Shown here: positions 1-7,097 of the stretch, piece after piece | Layout: each line of letters begins with the position of its first letter | How positions within the stretch are numbered: position 1 is the first letter of the stretch | Source: an uncultured Saprospiraceae bacterium | GTDB lineage: Bacteria > Bacteroidota > Bacteroidia > Chitinophagales > Saprospiraceae | NCBI GenBank assembly: GCA_937967535.1 | Contig: CALCMV010000141.1 | Span: forward strand, 1 to 9,030 | Direction: 5' to 3' | Length of the DNA stretch: 9,030 bases | Position numbers and translations under genes: made by a program | Notes under the pieces: generated by a model | Told to the model about the DNA's origin: nothing | The model's input: only the letters and a program-made list of their open reading frames with translations | The model's database searches: none

Positions 1-1
1 T

Positions 2-34
2 ACTCGTCGGACATTTTGAAAATGTCCGACGAGT
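2..34. repeat. Perfect 16-bp palindrome with ACTCGTCGGAC arms
   Basis: Arms 2-17 and 19-34 are exact reverse complements around a single central G at 18. The outer part, ACTCGTCGGAC, resembles the TCGTCTGACGA motif found at 227-237, 5459-5469 and 5528-5538, so it may belong to the same dispersed palindrome family. The window edge is one base away, so the element may extend to the left. Confidence 0.7.
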
Positions 35-182
35 GAGCATAACTCCCAAAGTTAAAAAAGCAATACATATAACGCTTCCGCAAAATATGCAGAAGAACCT
101 ATATTCAACTTAACCCCAAGTTGAATATGTATTCCCTAAAATTCTCTGAAATGTTCACAACATTCGATATACAAAGCATTTA

Positions 183-249
183 ATTAGAGCATGCTTGTCA
201 ATTCAAAGGGAAAAATTCAGGCGGATTCGTCTGACGGGTATGCTCTAAT
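183..249. repeat. Small inverted-repeat element with attagagcat ends
   Basis: The ends attagagcat (183-192) and atgctctaat (240-249) are perfect 10-bp inverted repeats enclosing 47 nt. The interior contains TCGTCTGACGG at 227-237, one base different from the motif found twice in the 5418-5579 element. The opening agagcatg also occurs just before that element at 5411-5418, suggesting related or decayed copies of one small mobile palindrome. No transposase is present. Confidence 0.5.
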
Positions 250-250
250 G

Positions 251-283
251 AAAAAGGACAAAACCGATGCCGATTTTGCCCTT
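251..283 (-). terminator. Intrinsic terminator for the leftward type IX secretion genes
   Basis: Read on the minus strand, a 10-bp stem (283-274 pairing with 263-254, one G-U pair) with a 10-nt loop is followed directly by a run of five T (255-251). It lies about 65 bp past the stop codon of the PorE-like gene and is the best-formed terminator for it. A second hairpin at 300-331 lies closer to the gene but lacks a T-run. Confidence 0.6.
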
Positions 284-299
284 CTTATATTTTTCTGAT

Positions 300-331
300 T
301 TGTAGAGAAAGTTCATGAATTTTCTCTACAA
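300..331. repeat. 11-bp hairpin just after the PorE-like gene
   Basis: Arms ttgtagagaaa (300-310) and tttctctacaa (321-331) are perfect inverted repeats with a 10-nt loop. It lies 17 bp beyond the end of the leftward gene. No T-run follows on the minus strand, so it is more likely a 3'-end stabilising hairpin than a stand-alone terminator. The inner word tagaga/tctcta resembles part of the palindrome at 7032-7082. Confidence 0.55.
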
Positions 332-348
332 TTCGTAGGAGGATTGCA

Positions 349-2613
349 TTATTGGTTGCCGACTACGCGCACTTCTGTACGACGATTTTCCTGATGCTTT
401 TCTTCGTTGCATTTCACGCCGTCTGTACATTCGTTGACGGGTTGGGATTCGCCGTATCCGGTGGCATTGAGGCGGTTGTCTTCAATGCCTCTGCCTTTGA
501 GATAATCTGCCACTTCACCTGCCCTGCGGGCGGAAAGTTGTTGGTTGTAATTTGCAGGTCCGCGTGCATCGGTGTGTGAGGCAATTTCGATAATAACCGA
601 CGAATTGGCAGACATCAAATTGTAGATAATCGTTAGTTCATCTTGATACAATTCTTGTACAGGTGCTTTATCAAAATCGTGATACAAAGTCGGAAAACCC
701 AAAGGACGCGCAGGCGGTGTCGGGAAAGAAGACGGTGTTGTAGTCGGCGTGGTCGTTGTGACAGTTTCTACAATAGTTTCGCCCGTAGAACTTGGTACGG
801 GGTCCAATTGGACAACACTATTAATGGTCTGCGATGACCTTTTGCCGCGTGTACATACATTGGTCGTGTTTACCAAGAAGCCATTCTTTTCTGCCTTAAT
901 TAGGTAGCAACAATTGGGTGTCAAGCTAAAGGAAAATTGTCCGGCAACATCCGTTTGAAGGACATCAACAGGCTCGCCGCAGTCGTTGGTGATAGTAAGG
1001 TCAGCTTTGCTGATGATACCTCCCGTTTTGTTGCGTACCGTTCCTGCCAACTCAAATTCGAGGGGTCTATCTAAGCCGATATTGACGAGGATTTTTTCGC
1101 CGGCTTTCTGGGCGCGGGTATTGGCAGTAGATGAATTTGCCTGATAATCTTCGCGGTCAGCCTCTACGCGGGCGGTGCGGTCTACCGGCATTTCAAAGAA
1201 AATACGCCCATCGCTGCCTGTGGTAAATTGGCGTTCATTGATATTGGTTTCTACGCTTGCGGCATCAATGGGTTCGCCTGTATTTTTATCATAAACAAGT
1301 ACTTCTACATCTACGGCAAAGCGTTGGAACATATATAGGTCATCGTTTCCATTGCCGCCTTTTCTGTTGGATGAGAAAAAACCGATGCTTTTATCTGCGC
1401 TATATGTAAGGCTGAAATCGTCGGAATAGCTATTGATAGGCGAGCCGATATTTTGTACAGGCGACCATGCGCCTTCGGTATTTTTTGAATAAAAAATATC
1501 TAATCCACCGAGTCCTGCATGACCATTTGAGGCAAAATAAAGCGTACCATCGTCGTGTACAAAGGGGAAAATCTCGTCACCTTCGGTATTGATACCGGGT
1601 ACATAGGCGTTCATATTGATGGCAGGTCCCCAACGTCCGTTGTCAAGCATACTTATGTACAAATCCATACCACCCGTACCGCCGGGCATATCAGAAGTGA
1701 AGTACATCGTAGTGCCATCGGGAGTGACGGTTGGGTGTGCGGTTGAGTATTCTTCACTATTGAAGGACATACCTTTGATATTCTTCCAATCATTATTTTC
1801 GAGGCTTGCGGTGTATATTTTGAGGCGAACAATGCCCTCGCCGTCGCGTCCTACTTTATTATTTTCAACATTATTTCTGGTAAAATAAATACGATTTTGT
1901 TCACCATTGAATGTCACAGGTCCATCGTGGAATTTGGTATTGATTTTAGAAGAATATTTGACAGGAACACCAAAAGTAAAACCACTGCTTTCTGGCTGAA
2001 TTTCGGCATAATACAATTCTAAAAACGGGTTGCCTGTCCATGTATGTATACGGCGTACAGCCGCGCCTCTGTCGCGCTCGGAAGTAAATACGATGCCCTG
2101 ACGGAAAAAGGCTGCGCCAAAATCGTCTAGTCGCGTATTGACATCTTCTACCTGTTGGGTGCGATAGTAGTCCGACCCAACGGATTTGAGTTGATTAACC
2201 GTAGTTTGTTCGCAGGCATTGACAAGGATTTGACCGCGTTGGTCGGAGGGTACTTCGGAGGCATACTCCTTGAACCAACGGTCTGCTTGCTCACACTTGC
2301 CTGTGCCTTGTAAGGCTTGGGCATAGTAGAGTTTGTGAACAGGCTTTACCTCCGGCAAACGGACGACCTGACCGTACCAAAATGCGGCTTCGTTCATATC
2401 GCCAATTTTGCGGTAGCACTCTGCCAATTTTATTTTAGCGGAAGAAATATCGCGCTTGTCCAATACATCCAAATAATAGGTAATGGCTTTTTGATAATTG
2501 AGTGCCTTGAAACTTTTATCTGCCTTTTTGAGCTTTTTCTGTTGCGCTTCGGTATTCCCGATAAACAGGCAACAGATAATTAGTGTGATTATTATTCTGA
2601 ATTTCATTTTCAT
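349..2613 (-). CDS. PorE-like multidomain OmpA-family protein of type IX secretion
   Basis: This is a 754-residue periplasmic or outer-membrane-associated protein. An N-terminal signal sequence ends near TEA/QQ (residues 23-24). TPR-like helices span about 27-145. A PD40-type beta-propeller spans about 160-430, with repeated blades of the type PDGTTMYFTSD and DDGTLYFASN. Two carboxypeptidase-regulatory-like beta-sandwiches follow at about 433-515 and 518-603, then a Thr/Pro-rich linker (604-636) and an OmpA C-terminal domain (640-754). The OmpA motif SHTDARGPANYN...LSARRA is intact; D682 and R697 match the residues that bind diaminopimelate in OmpA. The order TPR, propeller, regulatory domain, OmpA is that of Porphyromonas PorE, which anchors the type IX secretion machinery to peptidoglycan. 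The gene lies 146 bp downstream of a PorP/SprF-like gene, supporting that role. Two cysteines in the signal do not form a good lipobox, so soluble export looks more likely than a lipoprotein. A second ATG at codon 3 is an equally plausible start. The exact orthology to PorE is inferred. Confidence 0.88.
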   Translation of the reverse strand: MKMKFRIIITLIICCLFIGNTEAQQKKLKKADKSFKALNYQKAITYYLDVLDKRDISSAKIKLAECYRKIGDMNEAAFWYGQVVRLPEVKPVHKLYYAQALQGTGKCEQADRWFKEYASEVPSDQRGQILVNACEQTTVNQLKSVGSDYYRTQQVEDVNTRLDDFGAAFFRQGIVFTSERDRGAAVRRIHTWTGNPFLELYYAEIQPESSGFTFGVPVKYSSKINTKFHDGPVTFNGEQNRIYFTRNNVENNKVGRDGEGIVRLKIYTASLENNDWKNIKGMSFNSEEYSTAHPTVTPDGTTMYFTSDMPGGTGGMDLYISMLDNGRWGPAINMNAYVPGINTEGDEIFPFVHDDGTLYFASNGHAGLGGLDIFYSKNTEGAWSPVQNIGSPINSYSDDFSLTYSADKSIGFFSSNRKGGNGNDDLYMFQRFAVDVEVLVYDKNTGEPIDAASVETNINERQFTTGSDGRIFFEMPVDRTARVEADREDYQANSSTANTRAQKAGEKILVNIGLDRPLEFELAGTVRNKTGGIISKADLTITNDCGEPVDVLQTDVAGQFSFSLTPNCCYLIKAEKNGFLVNTTNVCTRGKRSSQTINSVVQLDPVPSSTGETIVETVTTTTPTTTPSSFPTPPARPLGFPTLYHDFDKAPVQELYQDELTIIYNLMSANSSVIIEIASHTDARGPANYNQQLSARRAGEVADYLKGRGIEDNRLNATGYGESQPVNECTDGVKCNEEKHQENRRTEVRVVGNQ

Positions 2614-2759
2614 GAATGTGTTGTTGTGTCGTAGTGTTGTTGTGTCGTAGTGTTGTTGTGTCGTAGTGTTGTTGTGTCGTAGTGTTGTTGTGTCGTTGTA
2701 ATATGGTTATCGTAATATTTTTCATAACTAAAACACTACGACACCACGATACCACAACA
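2614..2759. repeat. Five-unit 16-bp tandem repeat plus opposing inverted arm
   Basis: Unit gtgttgttgtgtcgta is repeated four times exactly from 2618 to 2681, and a fifth copy (2682-2697) differs only in its last base. After a 34-nt AT-rich spacer, 2732-2760 carries the same words in inverse orientation (aacactacgacacc...accacaacac), overlapping the stop codon of the PorP-like gene. The array could fold into a long imperfect hairpin in the leader of the PorE-like gene. A reading frame through the repeat yields only Thr/Gln/His low complexity and is not a gene. Confidence 0.9.
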
Positions 2760-3794
2760 CTAAAAATAACGCGGTGTAACTATTTTATCTTTATCATAAT
2801 TCAAATCAAAACCGACCATAACTTCGTATGAACCGGAAGAGACTTGGCGAATTTCGGTTAATGGGAAATCATAAGCTGCGCCAATGCGTAAGCCATTAGC
2901 AAATTGGAGAGATGCCCAAAAATCTACCGAATCAGATGAACTGATGCCATTGACTCCCTCAAAAGCAGAGCGAAATGAGATGCCCAACCAAAGGGTTTCG
3001 TTGAAGAGTAAGGAGGCATCAATATCAAACTCGGTAGGTGCGGAAATGCCTAAGCTGGCATCGTTGGCTTGCTCGCGAAATTCGGTGAATAAACCCACAT
3101 TTTTTATCAAAAAAGAAGGTTTGAAATGTACGGATTCGCTCAATTTCATCACCAAGCCACCCATCGCATAATAATGGCGATACTGACGTGCAAAAAGATT
3201 GGGCGAATCGGGGTCAATACCCTCACGCCTCAAATCACCATCCAAAATATGTGGTACAGAAAAGCCCAAATACAGTGATTCGGTAGAGAAATAAAGTCCT
3301 GCACCGAAGTTGGGTATCCAGAGATTGCGTATATTTTGGTCGTTGGCAATAAAGGCAGGGTCATTGGCATTTTGGAGGGTGAGATTGCCGTTGGCAGTCG
3401 AAAAATCGGCTCGCCAATTATATGCGCCACCTTGCAAACCAAGCGAAAGATGCCCCTTGCCTGTTGGGATGCGATAGGCATATTGGGCTTGTATACCCGT
3501 TTGGTTGGTAACACCAATAACATCACGCGAAACGGTCAGACCAAAGCCCACGCGGTCGCTGCGTACAGGCGTGTGCAGGGTAAAAATCTGCGTAACGGGT
3601 TTGCCCTCATTATTATTAAAACCCAACCACTGGTCGCGGTGCAATATGTTGATACTCATACCATCCCGACTTCCGGCATATGCCGGATTGTAGGAAAGCG
3701 TGTTGAACATATACTGTGTCAGCATCGGGTCTTGCTGTGCGATTCCCGGTAAACTGAAAAGCAGTATTGTTGCTGCTATGATTATTCTTTTCAT
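2760..3794 (-). CDS. PorP/SprF-family type IX secretion outer-membrane protein
   Basis: The 344-residue product has a cleavable signal (about 1-19, ending GIA/QQ) and the family's characteristic opening QQDPMLTQYMFNTLSYNPAYAG, followed by HRDQWLGF. The rest is alternating beta-rich sequence with many glycines and aromatic residues, and the chain ends in Phe, as usual for an outer-membrane beta-barrel. Members of this family (PorP of Porphyromonas, SprF of Flavobacterium) are outer-membrane components of type IX secretion; SprF-like paralogs are needed for particular cargos with type B sorting domains. Here the gene lies between such a cargo (4304-5221) and a PorE-like gene, so it is probably the dedicated partner of that cargo. 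Length is typical. Which paralog it is cannot be decided from one window. No Shine-Dalgarno sequence is visible, only an A-rich stretch before the ATG. Confidence 0.9.
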   Translation of the reverse strand: MKRIIIAATILLFSLPGIAQQDPMLTQYMFNTLSYNPAYAGSRDGMSINILHRDQWLGFNNNEGKPVTQIFTLHTPVRSDRVGFGLTVSRDVIGVTNQTGIQAQYAYRIPTGKGHLSLGLQGGAYNWRADFSTANGNLTLQNANDPAFIANDQNIRNLWIPNFGAGLYFSTESLYLGFSVPHILDGDLRREGIDPDSPNLFARQYRHYYAMGGLVMKLSESVHFKPSFLIKNVGLFTEFREQANDASLGISAPTEFDIDASLLFNETLWLGISFRSAFEGVNGISSSDSVDFWASLQFANGLRIGAAYDFPLTEIRQVSSGSYEVMVGFDLNYDKDKIVTPRYF

Positions 3795-3828
3795 GTTTTT
3801 TCCCGTTTAAAAATCAGGATATTGTCTT

Positions 3829-4023
3829 AATATAAAATGTAAAATAATAAATCCACGATATTTATCGGGACAAGTTGTAAAATTTAAAAGGAGTAGAACG
3901 CGAGACATTTTTTGAATTAATTTTTAATTATTTAAATAAATAAAAATAATACTCGCATACTGTTTGGCACTTTTACAACTTGTCCCGACGAATGACGGGA
4001 TTTTAAATTTGTTATTTTATATT
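3829..4023. repeat. Imperfect inverted repeat with 18-bp perfect core
   Basis: The arms at 3829-3882 and 3971-4023 are imperfect reverse complements of each other. The inner 18 bp match exactly (tcgggacaagttgtaaaa, 3865-3882, against 3971-3988) and so do the outermost 10 bp (aatataaaat against attttatatt). They enclose 88 nt of very AT-rich DNA with no ORF. The form is that of a MITE or a remnant of an insertion element, or of a very long hairpin RNA upstream of the PorP-like gene. Confidence 0.65.
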
Positions 4024-4225
4024 CACATTTCTGTTAAATTTTTTCGAGTTCAAAATTTTATTGATTTTTCAGTTAATAATAAATAATTTAAAATTAATAT
4101 TTTATTAAAATTAATTTGAAATCTAAATTTTATTTTGAATTAGCTTATGAAAATTTTGAATTTCAATAAGAAAAATGACCTCATTCGGAATATTTAATAA
4201 CTCGAAAAAATTTAACAGAAATGTG
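4024..4225. repeat. 27-bp perfect inverted repeats enclosing AT-rich DNA
   Basis: Bases 4024-4050 are the exact reverse complement of 4199-4225 over 27 bp (starting cacatttctgtt, ending aacagaaatgtg). The 148-nt interior is nearly all A and T with no ORF. The element begins immediately where the 3829-4023 inverted repeat ends. Perfect arms of this length are unlikely by chance and suggest a recent small mobile element or a maintained structure. Confidence 0.75.
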
Positions 4226-4303
4226 AGTTTTACATTTTACATTAAAAATATTCACAATAAAAAAACTCGCGTCTCACCTCTCTTATCTCTCCTCTCCTAT
4301 CGC

Positions 4304-5221
4304 CTATCTTTGCAATTGAATAAAGCCTTCAAAAACATCTCCACTGACCTCAATGATATAAAAATATGTGCCATCGGGCAGGTCTTCGCCGTTCCAAGTA
4401 CCATCCCAATTGTTTTGATAGTCTTGGGCAAAAAAGACAAGATTGCCCCAACGATTGAAAATGGAGAGTTCTTCGGTATCCGTATCTTCCAGTCCTTCTA
4501 CGACGAAAAAATCGTTGATACCATCATTATTTGGCGAAAAACCATTGTAAATAGTAGTCGGGGAAAAGATGTCGCAGCCGGTTACTTCGATAGTGACTTG
4601 TGCTTCATCGCATAGCAAATCGCCGTTTACACATAGCTGATAACGTAGCGAATCTGTACCACAAAAACCTTCATTCGGAGTGTAAGAAATCGCACTTACC
4701 CCGCCGGGGATACTAACCACCTGTGCTGCACCATTTGTCGGAAATCCTAGAATGCCTACTTCCGGCGAAAACATAAAATTATCGTTGTCAAGTACAAAAA
4801 TAAGAACATTACCACCCGATTCAACAGTGGTTACATCGTCAATGGCAGTCGGTAGGTTGGGGTTGACATTTATCGTAAAAATGAAGGTTTCGCACATGTT
4901 GGCATCACAGACTTCAAGACAGAGTATATCTACACCCGCTGCAAAACCGGAAGTGTATACTGCACATTCATCGCCTATACCAATGTTGCCTATCGTACCA
5001 AATTCTAATGGTTCGCATTGCAGATTTGTCACCGTGATAGGAGGGAAAAAACCCGTCAAATCAGGGCATATCAGTCGTGTTTCATCTTCGACGAGGCTGA
5101 TGGGATTGGGGAAAATAGTATCGGGTAAACTTGTAGTAGCACTTGTGTTAATGTTTCCAAATGTCGGATTAATAATTAGAAAGGACAAGAACAGAACTAC
5201 TACAACATATATTTTTTTCAT
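4304..5221 (-). CDS. Secreted protein with type B type IX sorting domain (CHU_C)
   Basis: The 305-residue protein has a signal peptide (1-22), a Cys-rich region (about 50-120), an Ig/cadherin-like domain of the 'AIDDVTTVESGG...VLDNDN...ISYTPNEGFCGTDSLRY' kind (about 126-213), and a C-terminal gliding-motility-associated domain (about 218-305). The last shows GFSPNNDGINDFF, FNRWGNLVFF, WDGTWNG and LPDGTYFYII, the signatures of the type B sorting signal that sends proteins through type IX secretion to the cell surface or medium. About nine cysteines suggest disulfides in the exported product. It is small for this class, whose members are often adhesins of thousands of residues. The neighbouring PorP-like and PorE-like genes point to a cargo-with-machinery locus. 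Its function (adhesin, structural or other) cannot be told; no enzymatic domain is visible. Confidence 0.9.
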   Translation of the reverse strand: MKKIYVVVVLFLSFLIINPTFGNINTSATTSLPDTIFPNPISLVEDETRLICPDLTGFFPPITVTNLQCEPLEFGTIGNIGIGDECAVYTSGFAAGVDILCLEVCDANMCETFIFTINVNPNLPTAIDDVTTVESGGNVLIFVLDNDNFMFSPEVGILGFPTNGAAQVVSIPGGVSAISYTPNEGFCGTDSLRYQLCVNGDLLCDEAQVTIEVTGCDIFSPTTIYNGFSPNNDGINDFFVVEGLEDTDTEELSIFNRWGNLVFFAQDYQNNWDGTWNGEDLPDGTYFYIIEVSGDVFEGFIQLQR

Positions 5222-5281
5222 GTTTAATTTTCTAATGGCTGAATGAGTGAATTTTCAATGAGTGAATAACTATTTCATATT

Positions 5282-5289
5282 CAAACATA
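5282..5289 (-). promoter_or_regulatory. Possible -7 element (TATGTTTG) for the cargo gene
   Basis: The minus strand reads TATGTTTG, a match to the Bacteroidota -7 consensus TAnnTTTG, about 60 bp upstream of the cargo start codon. A TTTG lies upstream on the same strand, but with only a 9-nt spacer rather than about 20, so the -33 part is not convincing. Confidence 0.35.
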
Positions 5290-5417
5290 GGCTATATGCA
5301 AATTACTCATTGAATGACACATAATACATTAAAAAGTAAAGGTAAAGTTAATTTATAAAGTCTAAAAACTTATAGAGAAAAATCTTGCGAGTTGTGCGAG
5401 TTGATAGTTAAGAGCAT

Positions 5418-5579
5418 GTTTAAAGGCTAGCCGTTTAAGTTTGCTTGCGGGATAGTACTCGTCTGACGAAGGTTTTTGTGAAATGTCGTGATTTGTCTCA
5501 TAAAATATTCGCATTGAATAAAGAGATTCGTCTGACGAGTATTCGCTTTAGGCAAAGTTAAATGGCTAGCCTGTTTAAA
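5418..5579. repeat. 162-bp MITE-like imperfect inverted repeat
   Basis: Arms 5418-5470 and 5527-5579 are imperfect reverse complements of each other. Shared landmarks in mirrored order are tttaaa, ggctagcc (5425-5432 and 5564-5571), a purine/pyrimidine-mixed middle, and TCGTCTGACGA (5459-5469 and 5528-5538), which is itself a palindrome. The interior is 56 nt with no ORF. The size, structure and lack of coding suggest a miniature inverted-repeat element. The words agagcatg and TCGTCTGACG also occur at 183-249. Confidence 0.65.
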
Positions 5580-5600
5580 TTGGAATTTTGTGATTTGTAA

Positions 5601-5632
5601 CTTGTTATTTGCTGTGACTCTGATTACCTTTG
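5601..5632 (+). promoter_or_regulatory. Bacteroidota-type promoter for kbp
   Basis: TACCTTTG at 5625-5632 fits the -7 consensus TAnnTTTG. A CTTG at 5601-5604, one base from the -33 consensus TTTG, lies 20 nt upstream, the expected spacing. Transcription would begin near 5640, giving a leader of about 130 nt that contains the palindrome at 5670-5760. Confidence 0.55.
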
Positions 5633-5669
5633 CCGTCAAAGCAATGATATACATATTTCAAATTCTTAA

Positions 5670-5760
5670 TTTAGTTGATAGTTGATAGTTCATAGTTAAT
5701 AGTTCATAGGCAAATGTGAACTAAAAACTACGAACTAAAAACTATGAACTATGAACTAAA
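5670..5760. repeat. Word-built palindrome in the kbp leader
   Basis: The left arm (5670-5709) is made of degenerate repeats of gatagttcatagtt; the right arm (5719-5760) is the same words inverted (aactatgaactatgaact). The two arms pair along about 40 bp with a short loop near 5710-5718. It ends 8 nt before the kbp start codon, so it would form a long stem in the untranslated leader close to the ribosome entry site. Confidence 0.8.
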
Positions 5761-5768
5761 ACATAACC

Positions 5769-6326
5769 ATGGGATTATTTTCATTTCTGAAAAATGCAGG
5801 TGCAAAGGTGTTCAATAAAAAGAAAGAGGCAGTCGTCACTCCCGATAATTCGGAGATTGATGTAGAGGCTTTGTTGAACGAACAAAAAGCACAATCACTC
5901 GAAACACTTGTGAATAGTATGATGTTGGATGTCAGCGATTTAGACATTACAGTAGATGGAGAAGTTGTTACGATTTACGGTAATGCCAAGACACAGGCAG
6001 ACAAGGAAAAATTGATTTTATTATTGGGCAATGTAGAGGGCATTGCTGCCGTAGATGACTATGTGAACGTACTAAATCCAGACCCGAATTATACCCCCAC
6101 AGACAGCTACGACCCAAGCACCAATACCAACGAAAATACTCGTTTTGATAATGGCGGTTCGCAATTCCATACTGTCGTAAAAGGTGATACACTGGGCAAA
6201 ATTGCTGAATCATACTACGGCGACCCCATGAAGTATCCGGTCATTTTTGAAGCCAATAAGCCGATGCTCAAAGACCCGAATAAGATTTATCCCGGTCAGG
6301 TCTTGCGTATTCCTTCAATCGCTTGA
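5769..6326 (+). CDS. kbp: Kbp (YgaU)-like BON-LysM protein
   Basis: The 185-residue product aligns by eye along its whole length with E. coli Kbp (YgaU), a cytoplasmic potassium-binding protein. It opens MGLFSFLKNAGAKVF, has a BON domain at about 36-103 (including GNVEGIAAVDD) and a LysM domain at about 132-182, ending in the very conserved FEANKPMLKDPNKIYPGQVL. It has no signal peptide, as in Kbp, which argues for a cytoplasmic place despite the LysM domain. It is longer than the roughly 149-residue E. coli protein, mainly because of a polar Asn/Thr/Asp-rich linker (about 104-131) between domains and a longer N-terminal segment. Potassium binding is known for the E. coli protein and only inferred here. 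The start follows the palindromic leader directly and no Shine-Dalgarno is seen. A terminator at 6453-6484 makes it a single-gene unit. Confidence 0.9.
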   Translation: MGLFSFLKNAGAKVFNKKKEAVVTPDNSEIDVEALLNEQKAQSLETLVNSMMLDVSDLDITVDGEVVTIYGNAKTQADKEKLILLLGNVEGIAAVDDYVNVLNPDPNYTPTDSYDPSTNTNENTRFDNGGSQFHTVVKGDTLGKIAESYYGDPMKYPVIFEANKPMLKDPNKIYPGQVLRIPSIA

Positions 6327-6436
6327 TTTTTGATTCCACGATTTTTGGTTTTTGATTTTTGATTGAATTTTGCTTCGCAAAATTCCGAACCTATCGCGCA
6401 GCAAAATCAAAAATCAAAAATCACCCAATCAAAAAT
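6325..6436. repeat. Word-built palindrome after kbp (gatttttgatt family)
   Basis: The left part (6325-6364) is made of gatttttgatt words and the right part (6403-6436) of their complement aatcaaaaatc. In the centre, gaattttgc (6365-6373) and gcaaaattc (6377-6385) form a perfect 9-bp stem with a 3-nt loop. It begins right at the kbp stop codon and would form a long hairpin in the kbp 3' end. The same words recur upstream of rpmE2. Confidence 0.75.
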
Positions 6437-6452
6437 ACTTGAATTGAATGTG

Positions 6453-6484
6453 AAAAGTCGGGCAAAAATCGTCCGACTTTTTTT
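6453..6484 (+). terminator. Intrinsic terminator of kbp
   Basis: Perfect 9-bp stem aaaagtcgg (6453-6461) / ccgactttt (6473-6481), 11-nt loop, overlapping a run of seven T (6478-6484). It lies about 130 bp after the kbp stop codon and just before the rpmE2 promoter. Confidence 0.8.
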
Positions 6485-6492
6485 ATTTTAAT

Positions 6493-6524
6493 TTTGCGAA
6501 TACAATGATATTTCCCTATCTTTG
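6493..6524 (+). promoter_or_regulatory. Bacteroidota-type promoter for rpmE2
   Basis: TTTG (6493-6496) and TATCTTTG (6517-6524) are exact matches to the -33 and -7 consensus elements, with a 20-nt spacer. Transcription would begin near 6531, giving a leader of about 130 nt with the palindrome at 6537-6650. Confidence 0.75.
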
Positions 6525-6536
6525 CGCCCCCGAAAG

Positions 6537-6650
6537 AGATTTTTGATTTTTGATTGAGCGATTTTTGATTGTTCTATACAAGGATTTTACCTAGTAAAAA
6601 TTCAATCAAAAATCTAAAATCACCCAATCTAAAATCGCTCAATTTAAAAA
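6537..6650. repeat. Word-built palindrome in the rpmE2 leader
   Basis: The left arm (6537-6571) of gatttttgatt and gattgagcgattttt words is matched by the inverted words at 6603-6650 (caatcaaaaatc, aaaatcgctcaat). A small stem ttttac (6585-6590) / gtaaaa (6594-6599) lies in the middle. It fills nearly the whole untranslated leader and ends 9 nt before the start codon. Leaders of ribosomal protein L31 genes in other phyla are known to regulate translation, but this structure is simple-sequence-like and may be unrelated. Confidence 0.75.
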
Positions 6651-6659
6651 GATATAAAA

Positions 6660-6959
6660 ATGAAAAAAGATATTCATCCGGATAATTATAGAACGGTCAT
6701 TTTCAGAGATATTTCTACAAATGATGAGTTTCTCACCCGTTCTTGTGCGCCTTCAAAAGAAACTGCTGAACATGAAGGCAAGGAATATCCATTGATTAAA
6801 TTGGAGATTTCTTCTGCATCGCACCCATTTTTTACCGGAAAAATGAAATTTGTAGATACGGCAGGACGTATCGACAAATTCAATAAGAAATTTGCCAAAT
6901 TTGCTGAAGCCAATCCTACCAAACAAGAGGAAGAAGAAGCTCCGGCAGAAGAAGCATAG
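6660..6959 (+). CDS. rpmE2: 50S ribosomal protein L31 type B
   Basis: The 99-residue protein opens MKKDIHPDNYRTVIFRDIS and contains SASHPFFTGKMKFVDTAGRIDKF, the conserved core of bacterial L31. It lacks the CxxC zinc-binding pairs of type A L31 and has a single Cys in SCAPSKE, so it is the zinc-independent type B form. A Glu/Ala-rich tail (EEEEAPAEEA) follows the core, as in many Bacteroidota L31 proteins. It binds the 50S subunit near the interface with the 30S. It has its own strong promoter and is followed 22 bp later by a strong terminator. The GlmU-like gene lies just beyond. No Shine-Dalgarno sequence is present; the ATG is preceded by an A-rich stretch, typical of the phylum. Confidence 0.95.
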   Translation: MKKDIHPDNYRTVIFRDISTNDEFLTRSCAPSKETAEHEGKEYPLIKLEISSASHPFFTGKMKFVDTAGRIDKFNKKFAKFAEANPTKQEEEEAPAEEA

Positions 6960-6981
6960 TGAGAATTACATATTTTTATGG

Positions 6982-7013
6982 AAAGCGTTGGCGAATACCC
7001 AACGCTTTTTTTT
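6982..7013 (+). terminator. Intrinsic terminator after rpmE2
   Basis: Perfect 10-bp stem aaagcgttgg (6982-6991) / ccaacgcttt (6999-7008) with a 7-nt loop, overlapping a run of eight T (7006-7013). It separates rpmE2 from the GlmU-like gene. Confidence 0.88.
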
Positions 7014-7031
7014 ATTTTTACATCGCACGAT

Positions 7032-7082
7032 AACAACGCGATTGTAGAGCGCGATTAATCGCGTCTCTACAATCGCGTTGTT
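7032..7082. repeat. Long perfect hairpin before the GlmU-like gene
   Basis: Arms 7032-7049 and 7065-7082 are perfect 18-bp inverted repeats; the centre cgcgattaatcgcg (7050-7063) is a full palindrome, with one unpaired T at 7064. The total stem is 25 bp with almost no loop. The inner unit, GTAGAG and CTCTAC around CGCGATTAATCGCG, closely resembles a palindrome that I recall as widely dispersed in cyanobacterial and some other genomes; here one A is missing in the left half. It ends 15 bp before the GlmU-like start. Confidence 0.85.
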
Positions 7083-7097
7083 GCGTAATGATTGTTT

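Larger units (their letters stand above)
1..348. other. Non-coding hairpin-rich spacer downstream of the PorE-like gene
   Basis: No credible gene lies here. The stretch carries five separate inverted repeats: 2-34 (16-bp arms), 101-128 (11-bp arms atattcaactt/aagttgaatat, 6-nt loop), 183-249 (10-bp arms, 47-nt interior), 254-283 (terminator-like) and 300-331 (11-bp arms). It lies past the stop codon of the leftward gene ending at 349, so it would be the 3' end of that transcript. Confidence 0.75.
3795..4303. other. AT-rich non-coding spacer with two abutting large inverted repeats
   Basis: No believable gene is seen in these 509 bp between the cargo gene and the PorP-like gene. The DNA is markedly more AT-rich than either neighbour. 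Most of it is taken up by two inverted-repeat structures that meet at 4023/4024, listed separately. No TAnnTTTG promoter motif was found on the minus strand here, so where transcription of the PorP-like gene begins is unclear. Confidence 0.7.
5222..5768. other. Divergent intergenic region between cargo gene and kbp
   Basis: These 547 bp separate the leftward cargo gene from the rightward Kbp-like gene and must hold both promoters. From left to right they contain a possible leftward promoter element (5282-5289), a MITE-like inverted repeat (5418-5579), a rightward promoter (5601-5632) and a word-built palindrome (5670-5760). No gene is supported; a 75-codon frame on the minus strand over the repeats has no recognisable features. 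Confidence 0.7.
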